Of a stretch of 64,000 nt of DNA, positions 1-7,490 are shown one piece after another. Source of the DNA: Nostoc sphaeroides. GTDB lineage: Bacteria; Cyanobacteriota; Cyanobacteriia; Cyanobacteriales; Nostocaceae. How positions within the stretch are numbered: the stretch's first letter is position 1; every line of letters begins with the position of its first letter. The stretch covers positions 5,896,001 to 5,960,000 of the forward strand of contig NZ_CP031941.1 of NCBI RefSeq assembly GCF_003443655.1. The letters are read 5' to 3'. The translations under genes and the position numbers were made by a program. The notes under the pieces are model-generated. The model searched no databases. It worked only from the letters and a program-made list of their open reading frames with translations, and was not told where the DNA came from.

Positions 1-844
1 GGCTCACTGTCGCAGCCGTAGTAGAACCGTTAGCAACCTTTTCCAAAATCACATCTTGTGGACGTAAAAACACTTGTGGGTGTGGCGCATCAAATCCGCT
101 ACTTTGAAAAATCTTTGAGTTGCTGGGTAACACATTCACTGGGCCTATGAAGCTCATTACAAATGCGGTGGCAGGATTATCGTAAATTTCTGCTGGTGTC
201 CCCACCTGTTCCACACGCCCTTTATTCATGACCACAACTTCATCGGAGACTTCCATTGCTTCTTCTTGGTCGTGGGTGACAAAAACCGTGGTAACATGAA
301 CCTCATCATGGAGGCGGCGTAACCATGCCCGTAAGTCTTTGCGGACTTTCGCATCGAGTGCGCCAAAGGGTTCATCTAGCAGTAATACTTCCGGTTCTAC
401 TGCCAGTGCCCTTGCTAATGCTACCCGTTGTCTTTGACCACCAGAAAGTTGTGATGGATAGCGATCGCCTAATCCACTCAATTGCACTAATTCGAGTAAC
501 TGTTCTACTCGCCCCTTAATTTTCTTTGGCTGTGCCTTACGAATTTCTAAGCCAAAGGCAATATTTTGCTTGACAGTCAGATGCTTAAATAGGGCATAGT
601 GCTGAAACACAAAGCCAATATTGCGCTGTTGCACGCTTTGGTATGTAGCGTCCTTACCAGTCAGCAGGATTTTGCCGCTATCTGGCATTTCTAAACCTGA
701 AATTAACCGTAGTAGCGTAGATTTACCTGATCCCGATGGCCCGAGTAATGCAACTAGCGAACCACTCTTAATTTCCAGGCTGACCTGATCAACTGCCTTG
801 AAACTCCCGAATTGTTTGGAGACATTCTCAACTACTATACCCAC
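1..844 (-). CDS. cysA: Sulfate ABC transporter ATP-binding protein CysA (3' end outside window)
   Basis: ATPase subunit of a sulfate/thiosulfate importer, acting on the cytoplasmic face of the inner membrane. The gene runs off the left edge, so about 280 N-terminal residues are present and the rest of the C-terminal regulatory region is missing. Reading leftwards from a GTG at 842-844 (AGAGG ten bases upstream) one sees Walker A GPSGSGKS at residues 35-42, a Q-loop in FVFQHYALF, the signature LSGGQRQR, Walker B LLLDEPFGALD and the H-loop VFVTHDQEEAM. The N-terminus GIVVENVSKQFGSFKAVDQ is typical of cyanobacterial CysA rather than ModC or PotA. The permease genes should lie left of the window. 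Assignment as CysA rests on family resemblance; the ABC ATPase call is certain. Confidence 0.87.
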   Translation of the reverse strand, partial: MGIVVENVSKQFGSFKAVDQVSLEIKSGSLVALLGPSGSGKSTLLRLISGLEMPDSGKILLTGKDATYQSVQQRNIGFVFQHYALFKHLTVKQNIAFGLEIRKAQPKKIKGRVEQLLELVQLSGLGDRYPSQLSGGQRQRVALARALAVEPEVLLLDEPFGALDAKVRKDLRAWLRRLHDEVHVTTVFVTHDQEEAMEVSDEVVVMNKGRVEQVGTPAEIYDNPATAFVMSFIGPVNVLPSNSKIFQSSGFDAPHPQVFLRPQDVILEKVANGSTTAATVS

Positions 845-957
845 TGCGGCTGTACCTCTGCAACTAATCTACAGTTCACTGCTAGGATTACTGTGTCTTA
901 CATATACCATATATAATTATTGATAGATAAACAAAATTTAGCTTAAAGCAGAAGAAG

Positions 958-988
958 CCCCACATCCTACCCGGAGGGAGGTGTGGGA
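958..988. other. Left-end hairpin of the tnpB element
   Basis: Arms CCCACA and TGTGGG with a partly paired interior form the subterminal imperfect hairpin expected at an IS200/IS605 left end, where TnpA binds single-stranded DNA. It lies just beyond the 3' end of the small divergent gene. The assignment is inferred from position and shape. Confidence 0.5.
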
Positions 989-1037
989 TGAATTCTGGGC
1001 AATAAGGAATTGACCGACAAGCGATATTAAACGCAGT

Positions 1038-1226
1038 TTAATCAGCAATGTTGGTCGTTGGCGGAGCCTCTCGAAGAGATGACGAATTGCCTCTCTCTGG
1101 GATTTTTAACGAGTCAATAAGTTCTTCAACAACGTGAGTCATTGTCCTATCCTTTATCGTCGCATATAGCCGTAACTTATTTAATCTGCGTTCACTCATT
1201 CGCATTTTGAACCATTCTGTTTTCAT
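1038..1226 (-). CDS. Small ribbon-helix-helix-like protein of the tnpB element
   Basis: A 62-residue basic protein with ERRLNKLRLYATIKDRTMTHVVEELIDSLK. A short strand followed by two helices is the layout of ribbon-helix-helix DNA-binding proteins (MetJ/Arc type). It is divergent from tnpB and only about 60 bp separate the two start sites, so it could bind the shared promoter region and control tnpB. The C-terminal tail (GNSSSLREAPPTTNIAD) looks disordered and contains sequence resembling Nostoc interspersed repeats. RHH membership and the regulatory role are inferred from the visible pattern and position. An antitoxin-like role is an alternative. Confidence 0.6.
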   Translation of the reverse strand: MKTEWFKMRMSERRLNKLRLYATIKDRTMTHVVEELIDSLKIPERGNSSSLREAPPTTNIAD

Positions 1227-1285
1227 TCTGTACCCACGTATTACCTACATTCATGATATTATCAGATAACAAGGAGGTGATAAAA

Positions 1286-2497
1286 GTGTTGAAAGCAGTT
1301 AAGGTCAGGCTATACCCAACAATCGAGCAACAAGAAAGTCTAGCCAGATCGTTTGGTTGTGCAAGATGGTATTGGAACTATGCACTTAATGCTTGCATTC
1401 AACACTATGGACAAACTGGGAAGTCGTTAAAAATGAGTGAATACAAGGGTTTACTACCTCAATTAAAAGTGGAGTACCCTTGGTTAAAGCAAGACTGCTA
1501 TTCTTCTGTTTTGCAGTGCGTAGCTATTAATCTAGACAAAGCTTACAAAAACTTTTTTGATGGACGGGCTAAGTTTCCCAAGTTTAAATCAAAATTTGAT
1601 AAGCAGTCTATTCAGTATCCACAAAGCGTCACTGTTGTGGGTGAGAAGTTAAAGATTCCTAAAATTGGTGAAGTTAAGGCAGTCTTTCACAGAAAAATTT
1701 CGGGAATAATTAAAACTGTCACCATTAGCAAAACTGCTACTGATAAGTACTTTGCCTCAATTTTGTGTGAGGTAGAGATTGAGTTAAATCCTACGTGTGG
1801 AGATAAAATACTCGGTATTGATCTTGGGCTAAAGGACTTTGCAATTGTTCATGATGGAGAGGAATTTACTAAGTATTCCAATCCTAAACACTTGAAACGT
1901 CATGAGAGAAATCTAGCCCGGAAACAGAAAAAGTTTGCCCGAAAAGTTAAAGGAAGTAAATCAAGACAAAAGCACAAAAAGCTAGTAGCGAAGGTTTATG
2001 AACTAGTATCAAATTCCCGCCAAGATTTTCTGCATAAACTCAGCAGAAAGTTAGTTAATGAAAGTCAAATTATTGTTGTGGAAAACCTTCACATCAAGGG
2101 AATGGTACGGAACCGGAAGCTATCGAAAAGTATATCCGATGTGGGTTGGGGGATGTTCATTAATTTCCTTGATTACAAGTTGAAGGACTCGTTGGGTCAG
2201 CTTGTTGAAATAGATAGATTTTTCCCCAGTTCAAAAACTTGTTCATGTTGTGGTCATGTTGTTGATGAGTTACCGCTAGATATCAGAGAGTGGGATTGCC
2301 CGAAGTGTAAATCTCATCACGATAGAGACGGTAACGCCAGCCAGAACATCAGAACAGAAGGCATTCGGATATTATCTATGGACGGAGGGAACCCCGTTCT
2401 TGCCGAGTTGAGGCGGAGTAAGACCATGAAGCCGCAAGGTGGAAAGGCATTTGTCGATGAAACCGGAAGCCTACACCGACCCGTTAGGGCGGTGTAG
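1286..2497 (+). CDS. tnpB: TnpB, RNA-guided nuclease of IS200/IS605 type
   Basis: Transposon-encoded nuclease of the family ancestral to Cas12. In characterised members it uses an RNA made from the element's right end to cut the vacated donor site. The start chosen is GTG 1286, five bases after a perfect AAGGAGGTGA; an in-frame ATG at 1253 lies upstream of that site and is less likely. The 403-residue protein has an N-terminal OrfB_IS605 helix-turn-helix region. It keeps all three RuvC acids: D in GIDLGLKDF (about residue 179), E in VVENLHIKGM (about 265) and D in HDRDGNAS (about 345). A zinc ribbon lies between the last two (CSCC and CPKC). Length is normal and the frame is intact, so the nuclease is probably functional. 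The stop codon falls inside the right-end hairpin. Confidence 0.93.
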   Translation: MLKAVKVRLYPTIEQQESLARSFGCARWYWNYALNACIQHYGQTGKSLKMSEYKGLLPQLKVEYPWLKQDCYSSVLQCVAINLDKAYKNFFDGRAKFPKFKSKFDKQSIQYPQSVTVVGEKLKIPKIGEVKAVFHRKISGIIKTVTISKTATDKYFASILCEVEIELNPTCGDKILGIDLGLKDFAIVHDGEEFTKYSNPKHLKRHERNLARKQKKFARKVKGSKSRQKHKKLVAKVYELVSNSRQDFLHKLSRKLVNESQIIVVENLHIKGMVRNRKLSKSISDVGWGMFINFLDYKLKDSLGQLVEIDRFFPSSKTCSCCGHVVDELPLDIREWDCPKCKSHHDRDGNASQNIRTEGIRILSMDGGNPVLAELRRSKTMKPQGGKAFVDETGSLHRPVRAV

Positions 2498-2498
2498 G
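2470..2498 (+). ncRNA. Right-end hairpin, predicted 3' part of the TnpB guide RNA
   Basis: A perfect 9-bp stem (CCTACACCG / CGGTGTAGG) with an 11-base loop covers the last codons and stop of tnpB. In known TnpB systems the guide RNA overlaps the 3' end of tnpB and the element's right end, and its guide is read from the flanking DNA. By that rule the scaffold would end near 2506 and the next 16-20 bases downstream would be the guide. The hairpin is seen directly; the RNA is inferred. Confidence 0.5.
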
Positions 2499-2670
2499 TA
2501 GTTCACGCTCTACTTTTCAGTTCGCATAAATACCCCATGCCAACTTATATCAATTCTCCAAGATGAGGCAACAGATGTAAATGAGGAAAGTCTTGCTGCA
2601 TCTAAGTTTCTTAATTGCGAATTGCCTTAGCGAAGCGGGGCGTTAGCCCATTGCGAATTGCGAATTGGCA

Positions 2671-5600
2671 TTACCTAGTTCGCAACAACTGCACAAAAGT
2701 ATTACTCACCGTATTGTCTTTAGTATCCGCCGCGTATTGAATCAAATCTTCTCGCAGTTCTTTGGCTGCATCTAAAGGAAGTAACGTTGCTAGCAAGAAA
2801 TAAACGCCACGAAAACGCGGATCGCCCATTCTATCAACTAATAGTGATTCGGCGGTATCAGTTTCGCCCAGAAAGTTTTGCACTAAGAAGAAATCCATGA
2901 TTTTATCGTGGCGAAAGTACCATTCTTTCTTCGCTTCGCCTTTTTCATCTTGCCACTGACGGCTAACTACCATTTTGTATTTATCGTCTTCTAAAGACAT
3001 GACAACTTGGTGAAATTCATCGGCGGGTAAGGCTTGTTTGTCTTCGAGTCGCATTTGGTAGACGGCGGCGGAAAATCTTTTGAGCGGAAATTCTTGTTTC
3101 CATTCTTGCTGGTATTCTGCCGCCATCAGGTTGTATTGTTGTTCTTGCAAACGAAATAAGTTTGGGTGTTTACCTTGTGATAGCATCAGCGCTACCACTG
3201 TTAGATCCATTGGATTGGAAAGAATTCGGCGGGCTGCGTCTAACTCTTCTTTGGCTTGCTGATCTTTGAGGACTTCTGTTAAATAAATGGTGCAGGCTTG
3301 GGCGTAATCAGCACCTTGAATTTTGGCATCTTGGGGGAGTCGCGGCTGACGGGAGATCAAAAACTCTTGAATTTGTTGTTGTTCAAGGGGCTGCAAGTAG
3401 TAAGTTTTGGCTGTTGAGGGGGGTGTCCACTCTAGGGGCTGGGTTGTCATGATAATGTTGCCCCGGAAATAGCTTTCGACAAACTGGCAGATTTTGGCGC
3501 GGGTTTCGGCGGTGACTTCGTTGAGTCCGTCGATGCAGATATCTATCGCGCCACTGTAAATCAGGTTTTTCAAGAAGCCGGCATCTTGGGCTTGGCCGTG
3601 TAGCTTGTCTTGGATGGCTTCTATTACGCCTTTATGACATTTTTGGGCAGGGAGATAAACGACGATGCGCTGGGAGTTTTTCAACAGATGACGGAGAAAC
3701 ATCGACTTGCCTAAGCCGGAATCTCCTTCTAAGATAATTTGTCCTTGAATACTGGGTAAGGCTGCGGTAATTGGCTGGATGTCTCCTGATGTGGGAACTT
3801 TGACTTTAGATTCTGGGAAGTATGATTGGTCATGAAAATTATCTAAGCCGGCATCGGCTAGTAGAGAAGGTTTGAAGGGTTCAAATAATTTGCGGCGGAA
3901 GGGGGGAAACCAGGTGAGGAGAAAGCCGACATAGCCCACGCCGAGAATACGGCGTACCCAAGGGTTCCAAAAGAAGATGGCTTGAACTTGGGGAAATTTG
4001 GGGTAGGCAAAGATGAGGACTAGCCAAAAGGCGGCATGAGTGAGGATGGTAATTCTAGCGTTGAAAAACCACTGCCAACCTTTGAGGTTAATTATGACTG
4101 ATTGCAGTGAGTCAGCTTCGTTGTAGCCGGCCTTTTTCAGGTTGTGGTAGTGAGTTTCTAAAATCAAAATATCTTGTTGTTGCCAAGAGACTTTTCTGGC
4201 AACTACAGCAATTTGCCTAGCTAAGTCTTCTCGTAATCGTGCTAAGTCTTCGCTGGGTTTCCAAGCGTTGCGGAATTCTTCTAGTGTTTTGACACCTTCA
4301 GGGTGCTTCAGATTATCGGGAGTTGCTTGAGGTCTGCCAAGCCATTTTAGTAAAGTTTGCACTTGATCAGTGCCGCCACTCAGAAAATAAGTCCAAAATC
4401 GCCAAAATTCATACTTATCCTGACCACTACCACTACCAAAACTTCCCTGATTTGGTTCGTAGACATAATTCAAAACCACAGCAACCTCTTCTAATTTCAG
4501 TTGTCTGATTTTTCCCAATGCCGATGCCGCAGTACTACGAACGCCGGCATCCACCTTTTCATCCTTGAGGAAATTGAGGATGTCAGGGACATACTTGGCT
4601 GTGGCGTCTCCCAAGTTGCCCAATGCCTCTGCCGCACTATAACGAAGGTTGGTGGACACCTTTTCATCCTTGAGGATATTAGCGATGTCAGGGACATACT
4701 TGGCTGCGGCATCTCCCAAGTTGCCCAATGCCTCTGCCGCACCATAACGAACGCCGGCATCCACCTTTTCATCCTTGAGGAAATTGAGGATGTCAGGGAC
4801 ATACTTGGCTGCGGCGTCTCCCAAGTTGCCCAATGCCGATGCCGCACCTGAACGAACGTCGGCGGACACCTTTTCATCCTTGAGGAAATTGAGGATGTCA
4901 GGGACATACTTGGCTGCGGCGTCTCCCAAGTTGCCCAATGCCGATGCCGCACCTGAACGAACGTCGGCGGACACCTTTTCATCCTTGAGGAAATTGAGGA
5001 TGTCAGGGACATACTTGGCTGCGGCGTCTCCCAAGTTGCCCAATGCCGATGCCGCACCTGAACGAACGTCGGCGGACACCTTTTCATCCTTGAGGAAATT
5101 GAGGATGTCAGGGACATACTTGGCTGCGGCGTCTCCCAAGTTGCCCAATGCCGATGCCGCACCTGAACGAACGGTGGCGGACACCTTTTCATCCTTGAGG
5201 ATATTAGCGATGTCAGGGACATACTTGGCTGCGGCGTCTCCCAAGTTGCCCAATGCCGATGCCGCATCTGAACGAACGTAGGCGAACACCTTTTCATCCT
5301 TGAGGAAATTGAGGATGTCAGGGACATACTTGGCTGCGGCGTCTCCCAAGTTGCCCAATGCCGATGCCGCAATTCTACGAAAGTAGGCGGACACCTTTTC
5401 ATCCTTGAGGAAATTGAGGATGTCAGGAACATACTTGGCTGCGGCGTCTCCCAAGTTGCCCAATGCCGATGCCGCACCTAAACGAACGCCGGCATCCACC
5501 TTTTCATCCTTGAGGATATTAGCGATGTCAGGGACATACTTGGCTGCGGCGTCTCCCAAGTTGCCCAATGCCGATGCCGCACTATAACGAAGGTCGGCGT

Positions 5601-6111
5601 CCACCTTTTCATCCTTGAGGATATTAGCGATGTCAGGGACATATTTGGCTGCGGCGTCTCCCAAGTTGCCCAATGCCAATGCCGCACTATAACGAAGGTC
5701 GGTGTCCACCTTTTCATCCTTGAGGATATTAGCGATGTCAGGGACATACTTGGCTGCGGCGTCTCCCAAGTTGCCCAATGCCGATGCCGCACTTCTACGA
5801 ACGTCGGCGGGAACCCTTTCATCCTTGAGGATTTTGGCAGCTTTCTCGGCAATATCCTCTGGTTTCTTCACCAGGGATTTTAAATCTTTCAGATCATATT
5901 CAACTAATTTATCCAGAGCATATTTTTTAACTTGGTCGTGTCTGTCATCAAGGGCTGCTGATATACCGTTAATCTGCCAATCTTGGGGTTTGGGTTTGGG
6001 GGTTTCTTTGGCGTTTACCCAAGGTAGAGAGAAGAGGAAAGTTAGGATGAAGGCTAAAGCATAAAGGATAAAGCGAGAAGGCTTGCTGCGGTGGCGGGGA
6101 GTTGTGACCAT
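2671..6111 (-). CDS. Membrane protein with 13 HEAT repeats and a NACHT-type NTPase
   Basis: 1146 residues. Order of parts: an N-terminal hydrophobic signal or anchor at about 13-34 (RFILYALAFILTFLFSLPW); thirteen 35-residue HEAT/PBS-lyase-like repeats at about 87-540, each built on ALGNLGDAAAKYVPDI; a linker; hydrophobic segments at about 683-700 and 720-737; then a P-loop NTPase with Walker A GDSGLGKS at about 796 and Walker B ICIDGLNEV at about 855, which is NACHT/STAND-like. The C-terminal 250 residues are helical. STAND proteins act as ligand-triggered switches, with repeats as the sensor. A sensor, signalling or anti-phage role is therefore plausible but inferred. Topology is uncertain: the number of real membrane crossings decides whether the HEAT array lies outside while the NTPase is inside. 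It stands alone, with the 21-bp repeat upstream. Confidence 0.8.
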   Translation of the reverse strand: MVTTPRHRSKPSRFILYALAFILTFLFSLPWVNAKETPKPKPQDWQINGISAALDDRHDQVKKYALDKLVEYDLKDLKSLVKKPEDIAEKAAKILKDERVPADVRRSAASALGNLGDAAAKYVPDIANILKDEKVDTDLRYSAALALGNLGDAAAKYVPDIANILKDEKVDADLRYSAASALGNLGDAAAKYVPDIANILKDEKVDAGVRLGAASALGNLGDAAAKYVPDILNFLKDEKVSAYFRRIAASALGNLGDAAAKYVPDILNFLKDEKVFAYVRSDAASALGNLGDAAAKYVPDIANILKDEKVSATVRSGAASALGNLGDAAAKYVPDILNFLKDEKVSADVRSGAASALGNLGDAAAKYVPDILNFLKDEKVSADVRSGAASALGNLGDAAAKYVPDILNFLKDEKVSADVRSGAASALGNLGDAAAKYVPDILNFLKDEKVDAGVRYGAAEALGNLGDAAAKYVPDIANILKDEKVSTNLRYSAAEALGNLGDATAKYVPDILNFLKDEKVDAGVRSTAASALGKIRQLKLEEVAVVLNYVYEPNQGSFGSGSGQDKYEFWRFWTYFLSGGTDQVQTLLKWLGRPQATPDNLKHPEGVKTLEEFRNAWKPSEDLARLREDLARQIAVVARKVSWQQQDILILETHYHNLKKAGYNEADSLQSVIINLKGWQWFFNARITILTHAAFWLVLIFAYPKFPQVQAIFFWNPWVRRILGVGYVGFLLTWFPPFRRKLFEPFKPSLLADAGLDNFHDQSYFPESKVKVPTSGDIQPITAALPSIQGQIILEGDSGLGKSMFLRHLLKNSQRIVVYLPAQKCHKGVIEAIQDKLHGQAQDAGFLKNLIYSGAIDICIDGLNEVTAETRAKICQFVESYFRGNIIMTTQPLEWTPPSTAKTYYLQPLEQQQIQEFLISRQPRLPQDAKIQGADYAQACTIYLTEVLKDQQAKEELDAARRILSNPMDLTVVALMLSQGKHPNLFRLQEQQYNLMAAEYQQEWKQEFPLKRFSAAVYQMRLEDKQALPADEFHQVVMSLEDDKYKMVVSRQWQDEKGEAKKEWYFRHDKIMDFFLVQNFLGETDTAESLLVDRMGDPRFRGVYFLLATLLPLDAAKELREDLIQYAADTKDNTVSNTFVQLLRTR
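4515..5850 (-). repeat. 105-bp tandem repeat array coding HEAT repeats
   Basis: Thirteen in-frame 105-bp units (35 codons). A shared TTTTCATCCT begins at 4556, 4661, 4766 and every 105 bases to 5816. Three consecutive units (from 4871, 4976 and 5081) look identical at DNA level. Others differ mainly in the codons after KDEKV (VDAD, VDAG, VSAD, VSAY, VFAY, VSAT, VSTN, VDTD) and in an alternation between IANILKDEK and ILNFLKDEK. DNA-level identity means recent duplication or gene conversion, so copy number probably varies between strains. Confidence 0.95.
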
Positions 6112-6228
6112 GTTTGGAGCAAGGTGGCAGATTAGACGCGGTTATGAGTATAATAACAACCTTGCAATTCCTAATTTCTAATTGAGAATGCAATTTAGTA
6201 TCAACAAGTAGTAGGCGATCGCATTTAC

Positions 6229-6501
6229 GAGTATCAAAGACTCGTCCACGAGTATTAAAGACTCTCCCGCGAGTATCAAAGACTCGCTCACGAGTATCAA
6301 AGACTCGCTCACGAGTATCAAAGACTCGTCCACGAGTATTAAAGACTCTCCCGCGAGTATCAAAGACTCGCTCACGAGTATTAAAGACTCTCCCGCGAGT
6401 ATCAAAGACTCGTCCGCGAGTATTAAAGACTCTCCCGCGAGTATCAAAGACTCGCTCACGAGTATTAAAGACTCGTCCACGAGTATTAAAGACTCATTAA
6501 T
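6229..6501. repeat. 21-bp tandem repeat array (13 units)
   Basis: Thirteen units of 21 bp start at 6229 and recur every 21 bases, followed by a decayed unit at 6502. The unit is GAGTAT(C/T)AAAGACTC plus six variable bases (GTCCAC, TCCCGC, GCTCAC, GTCCGC). Neighbouring units can pair as ACTCG-NNNN-CGAGT, so the array could fold into a row of small hairpins in RNA or single-stranded DNA. Because 21 is a multiple of three it is open on the minus strand as a heptapeptide repeat (ESLILVS/ESLILAG). It lies upstream of the HEAT-NACHT gene and may belong to its leader. Confidence 0.93.
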
Positions 6502-6580
6502 GAGGTTTAACTACTCATTTACGGTGTTCAAAGACTACAGCACTTATTGTTTGAATGCAGTACACCACGATACGCGCTTT

Positions 6581-6601
6581 GGGCACAGCATTGCTGTGCC
6601 C
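6581..6601. repeat. Short palindromic repeat
   Basis: A near-perfect hairpin, GGGCACAGC-ATT-GCTGTGCCC, just beyond the 3' end of the gene that ends at 6662. It resembles interspersed palindromes common in Nostoc intergenic DNA. There is no T-run, so it is probably not an intrinsic terminator. Confidence 0.6.
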
Positions 6602-6661
6602 CTACGAATGGTTGTATTTGACGCAAGCGAGAACGGCTATAAACCGAATGGCAATATTTGC

Positions 6662-7138
6662 CTATGAATCAGAAGCAGTTTTAGCAGGTTTACTTTTAAT
6701 AGCTTTAAACCGTTCGCCTAACTGTTCGGCAATAGTTTTTAACCCTGGAGTTTTTTTCGCAGCAGTCTTCACGTAATCGTAAACAGTCAAACTGCTACCC
6801 ATTGCTTCACTGCCGACTGCCATTAGGGTATCATCTACCTGTTCTGTCAGTTGTTGCAGTTTAATCAACAGTTCGGTGAGGGTGGCGGCTAATTGATAAT
6901 CGCGCACAAATTCGTCTACATCAAAGCTGGCTGGTAAGATGTCTCGGTTAGACTGGGCAGCAGTCAGGCTAGTGTTGACAAAGGCTAGGCTTTTATCGCC
7001 CATTTTAAATAACTTGCGTCGTTCTTCCACACTCAGAGTCACCAGAAAAGGCATCTTTGCTTGGATAGTCGCAAAGGCTGCTTTAATTTCTTGGATATCT
7101 TCTGGGGAAAGGGAAGCGGTAATGTTTTGGTAAGCCAT
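6662..7138 (-). CDS. Conserved cyanobacterial hypothetical protein (158 aa)
   Basis: I do not recognise a family. The protein is soluble and mostly helical, with no signal peptide or membrane segment. It opens with MAYQNITASLSPEDIQEIKAAF and has a mid-section rich in leucine and glutamine (LTELLIKLQQLTEQVDDTLM) that could form a short coiled coil. It ends in a basic tail (ERFKAIKSKPAKTASDS). Codon use is like the neighbours and the start is clear. Possible roles include a structural or DNA-associated protein, but nothing in the sequence shows this. Confidence 0.65.
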   Translation of the reverse strand: MAYQNITASLSPEDIQEIKAAFATIQAKMPFLVTLSVEERRKLFKMGDKSLAFVNTSLTAAQSNRDILPASFDVDEFVRDYQLAATLTELLIKLQQLTEQVDDTLMAVGSEAMGSSLTVYDYVKTAAKKTPGLKTIAEQLGERFKAIKSKPAKTASDS

Positions 7139-7266
7139 TGTTTATTTACTCAGGTAAATCTGTTTGTTATGATTCCCACTGGTAAATGCGATCGCACAGT
7201 ATTTAAGGAAGGGGGAGTAGGGAAATTAACCTCTCTGGTGTACACACAAGTCAGAAAAGCCCTCAT

Positions 7267-7335
7267 GTAGAGACGCGATTTATCGCGTCTAAAAGACTGA
7301 CACGTTAGAGAGATGCGATAAATCGCCGTCTCTAC
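7267..7335. repeat. GAGACGCGAT inverted repeat
   Basis: Two imperfectly complementary arms (7267-7290 and 7309-7335) of the common Nostoc GAGACGCGATTTATCGCGTC motif face each other in the spacer between the 158-aa gene and chlP. The same motif forms the core of the MITEs described elsewhere and an inverted pair at 16866-16930. The remaining spacer (7139-7490) shows nothing else that I can identify. Confidence 0.7.
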
Positions 7336-7490
7336 AAAGAATTTACTCATGCCATCTATCATCTCGCTTTTCGTATCGAAACATTAAGGAATATTGCATT
7401 TGTGCATAAACCTGAAGGAAAAGCGCCAAATCACTAGAAAGACCGTGGTAGTATGCTCTCGGTAAATGTGAAGATTTGGGAGAAAGACCT

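Larger units (their letters stand above)
950..2510 (+). mobile_element. IS200/IS605-type tnpB element without tnpA
   Basis: Mobile unit with tnpB on the plus strand and a small divergent ribbon-helix-helix-like gene in the place where tnpA is often found. The left end is marked by an imperfect hairpin (arms CCCACA at 959-964 and TGTGGG at 982-987). The right end is marked by a perfect 9-bp stem (2470-2478 with 2490-2498). No Y1 transposase (TnpA) is present, so the unit cannot move alone; an element elsewhere in the genome would have to supply it. Exact cleavage points are not determined; a likely right end is just after the hairpin, near the TTCAC at 2502-2506. Boundaries are approximate. 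Confidence 0.75.

Noticed and set aside
4497..5587. Long open frames on both strands across the HEAT repeats (for example 4497-5477 minus and 4775-5281 plus)
   Set aside because: The 105-bp unit is a multiple of three, so any frame open in one unit is open in all. These are shadows of the HEAT array.
6178..6480. 100-codon heptapeptide-repeat frame (ESLILVS) on the minus strand
   Set aside because: It is open only because the unit is 21 bp. No ribosome site or conserved flank supports it; kept as a repeat, with the coding option mentioned.
4515..6501. CRISPR array
   Set aside because: Both arrays are direct tandem repeats without unique spacers, and no cas genes are present.
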